64,000 bases of DNA from Archegozetes longisetosus. Taxonomy: Eukaryota; Arthropoda; Arachnida; Sarcoptiformes; Trhypochthoniidae. Location of the stretch: positions 2,156,573-2,220,572 of the forward strand of contig JAEMBT020000004.1 in the NCBI GenBank assembly GCA_018873245.2. Direction: 5' to 3'. Position numbers and translations under genes: made by a program. A model generated the notes under the pieces. That model worked only from the letters and a program-made list of their open reading frames with translations. It searched no databases and was not told the DNA's origin. This document shows positions 1-18,051 of the stretch, in pieces; within the stretch, counting starts at the first letter, position 1; each line of letters opens with the position of its first letter.

Positions 1-2885
1 AAATTTAAACGCGATATTTATAGTTCTTTTGGAAATTTCTCAAATAGCATGTCTAAGCCTAACATAAAGAGTCTTAAGTCAAACTAATCAATTTATAACT
101 ATTTTCCTGACTGTGTCAGTCAGTTCGATTAAATAAATATACACAACCTTTATAGAATACCTATTGGTATCAATTCATTTTTGAAAAATTTCTGAACGGA
201 CGCATTTCTAAATCTTATCATTCGAATAATTATTGAATTAATAGCTTGAAATACAAATTGAATAATGACTTGAAACTACTTCTTTCCCTATTCTTTAACT
301 GATGTGTCAATTAAAAGTTACAAGTTTATTCAAAACAACAAAATTTGATGATCTGAAAATCTGTGGTGAAGCCCAGTCCCCCTGACTCGATCACTAGATA
401 CGCACTGGTTTTAACCAAATAATTTATTATATTTACAAAAAGTATTAAACTTATTCTGACCAAGTTTTCTTTGATATCTATTTATAATGAAGATTCAATT
501 TATTTACAGATATTATACAATGGGAATACTTTCTAAATATAGTTTAGGACAGTTTATTCAACTACATAGCAATAAATATATTTTGACTTACTCTTAACAC
601 TAACAAACATAAGCATGTATTTAAATCTCTATTCTTCAACTGAACATAAGTATAGCTTGAGTGAAGAACCAAGATTTAATCATTTATTAAAGCTTTTAAT
701 ACATAATCATTTTTAACCATTTTAAGCAATCTAAAAATCTAAAAGTGAACGTAAATTATTATTTTTTTTGTTAGAAAAATACAACCATTCTCAAAATGAT
801 ACATAATTGTGATCAAAGTCATATTATATTTACAGTCATCGAAGTTTTAAAGAACTTCTCTCATTTTAGAGTAAGCAAAGACTTATTAGAGTTTTCTACA
901 AAAAGTTACAATAAAAATATTTAGTTTATTAGTGACAACGAGAGAAATAACAATTAATAACTTGTTTCTGCTGACGTTAAAAAAGAGATCTTCATTTGAG
1001 TTAACCAATGAAAAAAAATTGTCTAATTTTTGGAATAGATGTAATTGCTGGGATAGATAGAAAACAAAAAATACCAAGAATTAGAAAACCTTGCTCCCAA
1101 TCATAACCAGCATATTATTTAATATGTTGTGTCATTTGACATAATAAATAATTAGCTTTTATCCTGTGTCTGAACGTAGATTTCAATATTTGGCGTCATT
1201 TATCCGAATAATTGTAGCAATAAATAATTCTTATCCTTATTCTGGTAAGAAATGAAGTTTAGGATATATTTGGCTCACATTAGCTGAAATGAATAGTTTC
1301 CCATATTTTTTGTCTATCATGCATGATATCCAGCTAACATATAATGTTTACGGACATAGTTCCGTACTGTACTCATTGATGATAAAGCTTATTACTAGTT
1401 AACTATAACATTAGGATTGATTTCTATAGCCAGAACTAGCTATAAAGACATATCAATTTGTCAAACGTTGGACTAGTTTAACATCTTTTTTATATCCGTT
1501 CAATGGTTTCGATAGGTTTAGCAAAATCTTAGTCGAAGTTTGAGTAAGTCTTTTGCTGTTGGTATTGTTGTTGTGATATTTGTGTTGCTATAGGTTTCAA
1601 AAATTTTGAACTCTTATTGAATGTCTTATAAGGAAGAAATCAATTTTAATGTGAATTTTGCTTTTAATGTCTCCTAATAAAACGCGTTACTAATGCCTGT
1701 CACATATGTCTAAAAGTATAAGATCTTAAGAGTGTCTGTATTTGTAGAAAATTTAATTTCAAAACTTTTGTTATTTGGGAACAAATAAAATTAACTTTTA
1801 TTTGAAGCATCAAAAGCTTAAAAAGTTTGAATTTTTCAGAACATCCTAAGATTTCATGTAAACCATTGTATACTTTATAACTTTATATACAGTATGAAAA
1901 ATTTGGACAAAGAATAATAGACTCAGTAGTGTGAAAAGTGTGTGTTTGAGCTGAGACTCACTTCCGTGCTATTTAAGAAATATGATGGAAAAGGAAGAGC
2001 ACAGTAGAGAGTAAAAGAGGGAGAGATAGAGACTAAAAGTATAGCCAAAAGAACATATTTCATCCTATCTATTGATTGATTGTTACTTTTCGTGTAACTA
2101 AACATCTAATTATCCCTTTTCTCAGTGGTTATAATAGTGAGTTGTTCTCTCAATTAATTTTAGTCGACTTTAAGTTTTAATCATTTATTCAATAGACAAT
2201 TTTCAACTATTATTAGGGGCAAAAAACTTAATCTCAAAATTGAAATCTTTATCTAAGTTTTTAATTGACTATATTACTGATAAATGTTTAGAAAATGGTC
2301 ATAGCTTTAAGTTTGAATAAAAAATACAGGATTTGCTAGAAATTGTCGATAGGATTCGCATAAATTGTGGGATTATCACACTCATCGTAGGCAGTATGAA
2401 AGTTCTCATTAATAAATGTCCTTTGAGACTTGAAGTAGGCAATTGTTTTTACTGTTGATCCGAAAATCATAGAATAAGAGAAGAACTAAAAATTTAGAAC
2501 TAATTCTGTGTAAACACTATTGAGCCAAACAATAAATCATTGGCAATAAGGTTATTATTACTATTATCTCTAGCATTGTTGTCAGTAATAGTCTTTCATT
2601 TTGCGCTCTACTGCCAACACATCACTTATTGTTCTGAATGCTCTCATCTATTATATTGTCATTGATTGTCACACATTCTATCCCTCTATTACTCTTATCA
2701 AACTATTATTACCATTGGAGTCTCCAGTTAAGACGAGTCTTCAATTCAATTCTCTCTGTTTCTAACACTTGAATAACGTTTTTTCTCTCTCAAACACTTA
2801 AATGCAATTGTATTTTCAACTCATGTTTAACTAAACATCAATCTGATGATCAAATATATGAATAAACTGTAAAACAAATATGACA
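1..2885. other. Gene-free AT-rich stretch downstream of the neuropeptide receptor
   Basis: I see no supportable gene here. The open frames are short and rich in F, I, L, K, N and Y, as expected by chance at this base composition. The region lies 3' of the minus-strand receptor gene and may include the ends of its transcript. Confidence 0.5.
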
Positions 2886-2891
2886 TTTATT
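2886..2891 (-). promoter_or_regulatory. Probable poly(A) signal of the neuropeptide receptor gene
   Basis: The minus strand reads AATAAA here, about 50 nt past the receptor stop codon at 2938, a usual position for a cleavage and polyadenylation signal. In such AT-rich DNA the hexamer also occurs by chance, so position is the main support. Confidence 0.45.
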
Positions 2892-2937
2892 TACAGAACA
2901 GAACAAAATGTATTTACTCAAGTATTTCAATACTATA

Positions 2938-8609
<5,672 letters not shown>

Positions 8610-8777
8610 CAGTGGTTCGGTTGTTAGATCGATTGTGCTATTGATAGGGAATTGAATAAGAAATTGATTTAGAAACAGATCTGAAGAATAGATTGAGAAA
8701 TATTTTGCTTTTCTATTGACATGAATGGGACTTGTTCCTAAGAAAAGATTCTGTTCTCCTATGAAAAGTTTCTTCAA

Positions 8778-10409
8778 CTGATTTCTATTAGAAATTGATT
8801 GAAAAGCTTTTTTTTAGCCGAATGTCTAATCTCTGTTTGACTTGAATCTAATTCTAATCACTTAAGCATTTATTTCGATCTAAAGTCTTTTGAATAATAT
8901 TAGAGCACAAACAAGATTCTATTACAAAGTTTTCTAATTCATCACTTACAGAATAACAAGATAAAGTCAACAAAAAAATGTAATTAAATTAGAGAATTAG
9001 GTAACAAAACAACGTCAAACTGTGTTTCTGTTGGATTGTGTGTAAGCATTAGATTGAGAAGTAGCTCAAGCGAACAATATTTAGATTAAGTAATCGTTTC
9101 GGTAAATATTGTGAAGAAATTTTGAGAAAATGTTTCAGAAATAATACTATCTTTCAGTTTGGTCTTAAACTATTTAAACATTCATTTAATTGAATTTGAT
9201 TGCGAGGAATGTCGAGCATTGAATACAAAATCTACAGTGATTTGAAAAGCAAAAGTGTTTATACGAAGCAGCCTATCTACCTAAAACATTTGGTGTTTTT
9301 TCTTATTTTTCTAATAATTTGACAGATATCTAGAAAAAAAGAATTACTGCAAGAACATGTGGTGAATAGAATTGAGAGCATGCAATCTATTTGTCAATAA
9401 TATAATACTTGATGATATTGTGACATTTATCGCATTAGAAATTACTAATAATAAGCAGATTCTTTCATTGGTATAAGTTATGAATTTTATTGTCATTATT
9501 TGCAGTTATTATTAGTTCAGCAAAAATGTTTCCGTTATCATGATTAATGTTGGGCTATATGTTACTGAAGATACAGCTAATGAAAGTTCGAATAGGGCTT
9601 TGGGCTATCGTTTTTGCGATACTTTCAAAAAGTTTGTTTAATGAGAACGTAGCCCCGTTGAGAGCATGATATGAATTATATTTTTAATTAAATTTTTCGT
9701 CAAAGATGCATTAAAGTATTGTATTTCGAAATTTCATACAATATGATAATGCATTTAATGTATGGGTAATTGAATCACATTTGCGTAACTTTGTTATCGA
9801 AAAGTGGTTTCAGTTACACTGATTTTAAAAACAGCTTAAATTTAACTATTTTTAAAAGAAAAATTAATGATTTGACTTATTTCGTAACCTTTAGTCGGAT
9901 TTCTATTTTTATCCAACAATAAAACAAATTTGACTTCGGGTGCCTTTTATAAAGTGTTGAATGCTTTCTAGAAAAATATTCGCTTAACTGAATATAAAGC
10001 TTTTGTTGAAATACTCATTGAATAAATAAAAAAGTTTTCAACTCCTCCTCAACTAATTCGTTACTAACATGAATTGGTATTTTACTTCATATATTTTTCT
10101 CAATGACACCGATAATATGAGATTTTACGCCGAATAGAGTGGAAAACCTTATCAGTCCCTTATTTGAATGGTAGCATTTCATTAGAGATAATAAAAGGCG
10201 AAAAGATTCTGAAATTCGATATAATTGAGTGCAGGCATTGTTTTCTGTACAATAAGAACTCATTAGCCAAAAGGTAAGGTAAACTGGATATCTATTGCGT
10301 GTTAAAGAATTATTTTCTAAATCTTTGTATTTCATGCAATACTTTGATTTCTAGAAAACTATTTTTTCAGCAAGTTTAAAAAACAAAATTTTAAAATCAT
10401 TGCTTGTTA
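8778..10409. other. Gene-free stretch upstream of the receptor
   Basis: No coding region is supported. The receptor promoter or a non-coding 5' exon may lie here, but I found no convincing TATA-plus-initiator pair to place it. Confidence 0.4.
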
Positions 10410-10411
10410 TA

Positions 10412-10974
10412 CAGAGCGATCAATTTATCGCTTGAGCACGCAAATCTTTAATAGCTTTTTAGTTTCAAAAGATATAATGGCACAACTTTAAATCTGTATG
10501 TCTTATTTATTGCAAAATTATATTTAATTATAGTAAATGTTTAAAGTATCCACCATTGATGGCGCGATACAGCTGAACACGACGCGCCATATCATCAGAG
10601 ATTTTTTCCTTAGAATTTTGTCCTTAATTTTTAATTTCATTCGTAATGCTTAATTTTAGTTCATTAATATTTTTGCGACTAGACGAATAAACATGAATTT
10701 TCAAATTCCTCCATAAAACGTCCGGACTGGTCAAATAGAATGACTGTGGTGGCAACTCATCAAATAATTTTCAATAATAAAACTACTCTGTTTTATAGTT
10801 AGTCATATATTTTATTAGCCTTATTAAAACTGTGAGTAATGTGTGCGAGTTTTCATGATTAAAGTTTATTTGTTAATAAATGAGGCATATTGAAGCCAAA
10901 TTTTACCATTATATTTTTAGAAATTAAGGACTCATTAAAGATTTTCAGACGGAAGCGATAAATTGATCGCTCTG
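10412..10974 (-). mobile_element. Deleted Tc1/mariner-type element with residual transposase C-terminus
   Basis: Near-perfect inverted repeats of about 22 bp (CAGAGCGATCAATTTATCGC at the left and its complement at the right) bound this 563-bp element. Both ends abut TA (10410-10411 and 10975-10976), the Tc1/mariner target duplication. On the minus strand the interior reads as a broken transposase C-terminus: ELPPQSFYLTSPDVLWRNLK, then, after a stop and frameshift, DDMARRVQLYRAINGGYFKH. These resemble the region after the last catalytic residue and the RRxQxxxxxNGGxF end of mariner-like transposases. The catalytic core is gone, so this is an immobile internal-deletion derivative. Confidence 0.7.
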
Positions 10975-10976
10975 TA

Positions 10977-12520
10977 TATTATACAAACGATTCAAATAAA
11001 GTTAAGGTTCAATTGAGCTTCGCATTTTTATCCTAAATGAACAAAATTTTTGTTGAATAGCTTCCATTGCAGGCAAAACGACAATATGAGGATTTCTGTT
11101 ATATTGAGATCATTTTAAGAATATGTCAAAAGAGTTATGAATCTCTTACAAGTATAGTTACGATTTCCAGTGCAGAACTTATCAAAGGGTTTTATGACAG
11201 CAAAATAATTTTTACTTATTCGTGACTGATTTTATAATCTAATTATAAGGGACAAAGCTTCCTGATTTAATAGGTTTAATTTAGAGGATCAATTGAACCA
11301 TAAAGTCGTCAGAATTTATCCTAATACTTGTATTTTGGATTTCAAGTTTGATTAAGCAATTTTAATGAAAATTGTTCTATCATAAACTGTTTTGGGCTTC
11401 GAGTAAATTTTAAAATCTAAGAGAAGCATAGCTTCAACAGTTGAGCGAAGCTTTAAGTTTATTTTCTATTTTTAATACCTTCTTTATACGTTGGTATGTG
11501 AGCTGTATACGCAATAAACATATCAATAAAATGAAATTTAATTTATTTTCTGTTTTCCTACTTTTGAGTACATTTTGGCTTAGAAAACTTGTTCTAATTT
11601 GAAACGAATAGAGAAATAACTCATCGGAGCAGATCTTCAAGTTTAGAAGTAGTAACTTATTATGTGTTGTTAAATCTAAACGCATAACATATATCGCACT
11701 TGAGATCAAACATAAACTTGAGAAAAGAAATTCTGAAATAGAGATTAATAGCATCTACGAACAAAAATTCCAAGTAATAGATTGAAAGTAAAAAATGGAT
11801 CCAATACTTTGATTCAAAGCATAGGATAATAAAAGGATAGGATTATTGCAGAGATTGAACAACTTGGGTGATAGATAACAAAGGTCTTATTCCTTACTAC
11901 CTCAGACTTTATGCTCAACAAAAAATTAATATAAATGGAGTAAAAAATCTTTTATTTATTAATTTCAAAATAATATATCTTTATTAATGTCAGGTTTCTA
12001 GAAAAGATCCGGATTTGAATAAACGGCAAAATGTTTCGCGATTCAAATATTTGAGTACTTGTAATAGAAGAAAAATTCAATCAGAAAATGGTTTGTATTG
12101 TTTTTAACGTTTGATTTAACAAACTCTTGCCAACTATTTTATGCATTTTGTCTACACTTTTACAAGTCTTTTTACGACAGAATGCTTTTACACGTTTTAT
12201 TTCATATTGAAGTGTGTTTTGGACAAACAACTTTTGATTTGGCTCGCAATTTATTATAGGTTTAGATATGATGGTAATTATCGCAAAATTAATGAATAGA
12301 GAAATGCTCTAAAAATGAATGACAATTTTAATTAACTGAAGATAATGAAAAGTATTGTCGTGTCCTCAATTTGAATCGTTTATCTTTTCATCAATTTTTG
12401 TATAATAATGATTAACGATGTTTAAAACAAGATATTTCCTAAATAAATATCAGGTTCACTAAAGCTTTTATTGATTAGATATTCTATATTAAAGAGGCTT
12501 TCATAAGATATTTTAAAATA
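10977..12520. other. Gene-free stretch between two dead mariner elements
   Basis: I see no supported gene. A frame at 11434-11754 on the minus strand has only leucine/serine-rich low-complexity content and no recognisable motif. Confidence 0.4.
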
Positions 12521-13848
12521 AGGTTGGGTCCAAAAATAACCGGGATATCGTATTTTATCATTGAGTAGAGTTGTAAACAAGATTAAATTTTATCGGGCTC
12601 AACTTATATTTGCTACTCGATCATGTAGACGTTGTTTAATTTTCTATATCTTTTTGGCGAGTTCATTAGTGACTCGACAGTTGACCCACTGAGGGTCAGT
12701 ATTACTAATGAAGAAAAAGAGCTTTTATTCAATGTCATGTGTTGTTGGATACCCTGCCAATTGAAATTTATCGAATTCTAGAGAAAATTGCCGGAAGCAA
12801 GGAATTGAGTCAGTCACAGGTATACGATTTCCACAGACAACTTAAACGTGAAGTGCGAACTTCACGCAAAGATCAACTAGGGCAAGATAAGTCTCGTAGT
12901 GCTACTGATGCAGCGCACGAGGAACAACTTCAAGAGCTGCCGAATGAAGGTAGGTATTGGACAGCAGGAGAGTTGTCCAGACAATTGAGCATCAGCAAAC
13001 AAGTACTCTGAGGATGTTGGCAGATATGGATGTGCGAAAAGTTGCATCACGTTGAGTGTCATGCACATTGACAAGTTATCATGCAGAACTTCGCGTCAAT
13101 TATTCAATAGAGTATTTTAATCATTATGATTTGTCAATAGAATTATTGCGATTAACAAGATATGGATGAAGAGCCACGGTCCAACTGATTCTTCATCAAG
13201 CAAGTAATAGCGATTCCGTGGAGAGCTACCGTAAGTATATATGTTAAGATTTTGAAAAAATTAATTTAATGTGGGAAGCTTTCTATTTTTGTTGCTAGAT
13301 CAAATAAAGTCAGAGAAGCCTACGATAATTAGAAGCGGAGCATAATAGTGTCTTTTTTATGGCAATCCGGATCTTGTTTATAAAATTCTATAGTATAAAG
13401 TAACACTGAATCATGAAGCTTATCTCGACATTTTGGAGAAGATAGAGCTTCAATATGTTTAGAAGCATTGGATTCGATGTTCAATGAATCTACATTATAA
13501 CGCGCCCACATCAACATCAAAATGTGCAATCATTCTTTAATCGGCATTGTCGAGAGAAATTGAGACACCTCCTACAAATTAGACCTGAACCCCTACGATT
13601 ATGACGGTATCGCAAAAATTAAGCGATCTAATAAAGGAAGACTTAACACAGAGGTGGACCTAGTAGCTGCGTGTAACGCTGTGATTGACAATATTAATGA
13701 AAATAATGCATTAATGCGGTATATGACGCCTCCTGGAACGCTGGCGAATCGCCATTCAGCAGAATGGCGTGTATATCATATAATAAAAAGTATATTTTCG
13801 TCATTTTCTTTTTGAGTTATTAAATTGCGGTTATTTTTAGACCCACCT
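12521..13848 (+). mobile_element. Degraded mariner-family DNA transposon
   Basis: Terminal inverted repeats of about 22 bp bound a 1,328-bp element: AGGTTGGGTCCAAAAATAAC at 12521 and the near-complement ending at 13848, with one indel and one substitution. TA lies at 12519-12520 on the left and within two bases of the right end. Plus-strand frames give a mariner transposase in order but broken by stops and shifts. The N-terminal helix-turn-helix part carries SQSQVYDFHRQLK, then SRQLSISKQVL and MLADMDVRKVASR (12739-13060). Near the 3' end DLNPYDYDGIAKIK matches the mariner PDLxPxDYxxFxxLK region around the last catalytic residue (13583-13620). The size is typical of full-length mariner, but the coding capacity is lost. 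Confidence 0.72.
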
Positions 13849-16800
13849 AATAACTTTCTTTGAACGAAATTTTGATATCCTATCGTTAGTCAAAAATGTC
13901 GTGATCTCTTGGAAAATTCTTAACAAATTGATTCTCAGAATATATGCTTTTAAACCTACTCGAAATGAAAAGAAAAAGTAGAAAAATTTGAACAAAAGTT
14001 TAAGAAACTTAAACTTTTTATCCTACGATAAATTTATTTTAGTAGGATGACAAATACTAAATCAAATAAAACTGTCGTTTCTTTCAATTGGGATTGCATA
14101 ATTACTGCGTTCCACAGCATTAGTACAATATATGAGTTAAACGCAGAACAGAGGTAGTTCATCGAAACAATACGATACGATTTCGTGATCAGCGATACAT
14201 AAGTGCATCAAAATATTTGCAAAGCTTTTACGACTATTTTTGAAAACTCATCGATTTGCTTCTAAATAAATATTATCAGTGTTTGCTTCTTGCATAAGAG
14301 ATCATATTCAGTAAACTCTAATCCGAATTTCTAAAGATGATAAATCTAATGGTAGAAAAATAATAGTAATAAATCAATATTTTGTCTCTAAACATTAGAT
14401 CAAATTGAATTATCCCTCGATTTTGGCTAAATAACTTCGAATGCTTTTATAATCTGATTATCGAAATTGAAGTGAAAAGTAAGCTTAAACTAATAAAATT
14501 TCTCATTTATTGTCTAATGTTTGGCTTATGATGAAACTCAGTCTACCAAATAATGATCATATCAATTACGTATATATGCTAATTATGTATATCAACAATA
14601 ATGGGCAGTAATTGAGAATAACTAGATTATAATCATCAAGAATCTGATTCGTGCTGTTCGTCAAGCTTTGTAAATATAAAAAGATAAGACACATTTTTGC
14701 ATTAATAATTGTGATTATTTCTATTCCATATAAAAACTATTGATAGCAAGACATGTGGTTCTTTGCAAATTTTGAAGTAGTCAGAAAACTGCTTAATTCA
14801 GGATTCGATTTCTTAGATTAAACTTTTTGGAATCAATGACTCACATGAGGATCTGATAATTTTAGATCAAATTAAGACTTTAATAAACAGAAAAGCTGTT
14901 GAGGATGTAAATTATCTAATAGTTGAAAAAGATTTTAAATTTGAAAAACGATTTTATGAAATGATTAGTTCTAATTTTTTAAATACGAAAACTAATACTA
15001 ATTATGAATTAATAGGTATAAAATTGAATGCTGGTATTGGTTAGTTGCAAAAATTGATCTCAAAGTTACAGCAATCATCATGTTCATACTTAACTAACCC
15101 AAAACTTATGCAATAAAACAGGAATCATGTTTAACATGAATTGAATAAGTCTCGCGAGTGTGTGTTCATTAATGGCTGGCAATGCACGAGAAAACATAAA
15201 ATTATTTCTGACAGTAATATCAATCCATTCTCACACTACATTGACATCTAAATCAAGACGAACCCTCAATAAACAACAAGCAAAAAAACATAAAGATAAC
15301 GATAAAACAACTTTTAATCCATTGTTTATTCGCCCCGACTTTTGTCTGAAGTGGGAGAAGAGAGAGTGTCAATCCGTTAGACTTTTTTCTTTCCTGCACT
15401 GGTATTACGTGATAATATCTTATGAATTATTTGCAGACCCGACTCTTTCTCTCTATTTTTTTTCTTGTATATAATTTATATCCATCATCGGGTTCTTGTG
15501 TGTTCCTCCTTTTAAGCAACACATCTAAACAATTTTGGTAAAGCACGCATTCGTGTTTTAACTCATATATAATGGCCCGAAAGTGTCAGTAAACACGTAA
15601 ACATCTATCAAATGGCTTTTTCTACACTAGAAATAACACATACTTATGCTTATAGATAAATATAACGTTAGGTAAATGTTTGACAAGCTTTTTGAATAGG
15701 CATTAAAATCGTCAAATATTCAATGAAATTGATTTTTATCATAATATCTCTATTTACGGCACTGCAAAATATAGAAATTTAGGCTAAAACTCACTCAAAT
15801 AGCAGTTCAACTGAAAACTAATCGATTTACTGGTTAATGGCTTAATGTTCCGCATAATCAATGCCTATCTTTCAGTTTGAATACTTTGATCAAAAATCTT
15901 TTTACATCGAAGATCGTAAGGAATGTAAAGGACTTATACATCCTTGTAACACACAATACTTGTTATCCAGGAAGATGATTCATGATAGAAAGGATCTCTG
16001 AAATATTATTTTGTTTAGAATTCAAACATATTGCATCGAAAAAAGTTTTGAAAACTGTGATAAAGTATTCTAGAATCCGTTTGCTGGTCATTTGATTTAG
16101 TATTGTTTGCCTTTAAAAATGTTTTATTCATTGGCTCGCATTCCAATTCATTTTGAGCTAAAAAATACTAGTATTCAAAGTATGAGAGCAAGTTCATTTC
16201 GTTCGTTATATATGTATAAACTTTTATTAAAGGATTTAAAAGTATCAACAAGAATAGGAAAATATGTGAAAGCTTGGATAAGAGAACAGGGCTTGAAAGC
16301 AAGTGGTCTGGTTTTTCTACTTGACAGAACTGTATTAAATATTCGTTTGTGAAAAGTCAACAAATCGATAAGATTTTTCTGATCTAAAATATCTTTAATA
16401 ATGGTAATGGTTGTAAAAAAGAAGATTTTAGGTCAAAACTTATTAGGGGTGAAATTTTGAAATTTAATTAGCTGTTATTTATTTGTAAAGTTTGTCAAAC
16501 TATCACTAAAACTGCTTTGTCTTTGGGACTTTTAAACATAAGCTTCACTTAATCGTTAGCTATCTGGATATCGATTGATAGCATCGATAATGTGTTCACT
16601 GAAAAATGACTCTTTTATTTACTGTCTAGTAGATTCTGTTTTGCTGAGTTAACAGTTTGTTAAACTCGATTTTGTTTGACTGATGCTTGAAATTGATTCA
16701 ATAATACTTATTTCGTTTATAAGGAATGGACAGAATTAAAGCAACGTTTTCGAGGAAATCATTTTCCTAATGAAGCAAAGCAACAAACTAATTAAAATGA

Positions 16801-18012
16801 ATTACATCTTAACGAAAGAGTAGTTTATTTCAGACCTATATCAGCATTATGATGAAGAAACAAACTGAAAAATATTGAAGAATAGGTACACAAAGCTTAT
16901 GATAAAATGTTGCCGTAGTGTCACATAGTATTTAACATTAAATATATGTATATGAAAAATGTTTTCCTTTGTGGATTAGCTCAAATGTGAACCAAATTTC
17001 TATCAATAATATTTAGTGTCTTAAGTACAAGTAATCAAATCTCTCTTTACTTAACTGACTATGACTTGAAGTACAAGTTATGGTATTTTGTAGAATGCTA
17101 GGGAACTGTGTTGTAGTCTTTACTCTCTATTATGCAATGCGTTTGGGATCTTTAACGACAAATCAAGTTATATATCAACATCATTACTATGGCGAGGTTA
17201 GGAGGATGATCCATAACTATAATTAGGCCTTGATTGTAGCGTTAAAACAATTTTTCTACTTCAATTTCAATATAAATCTCAATGAGAGTCGAATAATCAA
17301 AGTAAAAAGTGATACAAATAGAAATTTTTCTCTTTAAAGCAAATTTACTTTGGATTATTGCTCTAATTGTCTAGAAGTCTTCAGAAATTGAGAGACGTCT
17401 TAATTACTTAGAACGATTGACAAGCATTTTAGCTTTTACAACTAATTTAAATTTTGAATTATAAATAACTTTTGGGATCAAGACTTTTGGGAGAAAAAAC
17501 TGCTCAATAGAGTACATAAATAGTTAATAAGTAAGAGAGACTTCGAATTAAAAAAATAAAGAGAAGAGTTGTTGGGAGTAGAGAATTAGAAAAGTCTTAA
17601 TTTATAGTGAGAACAAAGTTGGTGTTAATAAAAAGTACAAATGTACACTTGAAGCACTGTGTATTTGGTGCCTAATTAAAACTTAGAAAGAAAGAAACAG
17701 TTGCAAATAATGATTCATATAAATAATTGCTTGTGTTCTTCATTAAAACAAATGGTCGAATTCTCAGGAGATTGGATCGCATTTTCGCTTTGTATAATTC
17801 AAATTCCCGACTCTTAGCGTTTGTGACGTTAACTTTCAATGCCTGTGATTTTGTTCATGCTGTTTAAGTAATGACACCAATAATAAACACTACGCCATAA
17901 AGTTTTAATCGAAATAGTAATAGTACAACTTTTAAAAGCCACAAAGTCTGTCAAGACTTAGTTTTATTAGTATCATATCTAGCCCATTCTCAAAGAATAC
18001 TACTTTTTTTCT

Positions 18013-18016
<4 letters not shown>

Positions 18017-18048
<32 letters not shown>
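18017..18048. repeat. (GA)n microsatellite
   Basis: An uninterrupted run of 16 GA dinucleotides in an intergenic region, probably length-polymorphic. Confidence 0.97.

Positions 18049-18051
<3 letters not shown>

Noticed and set aside
15160..15474. 104-codon plus-strand frame
   Set aside because: No motif, domain or splice context; the length is possible by chance in a 64-kb window.
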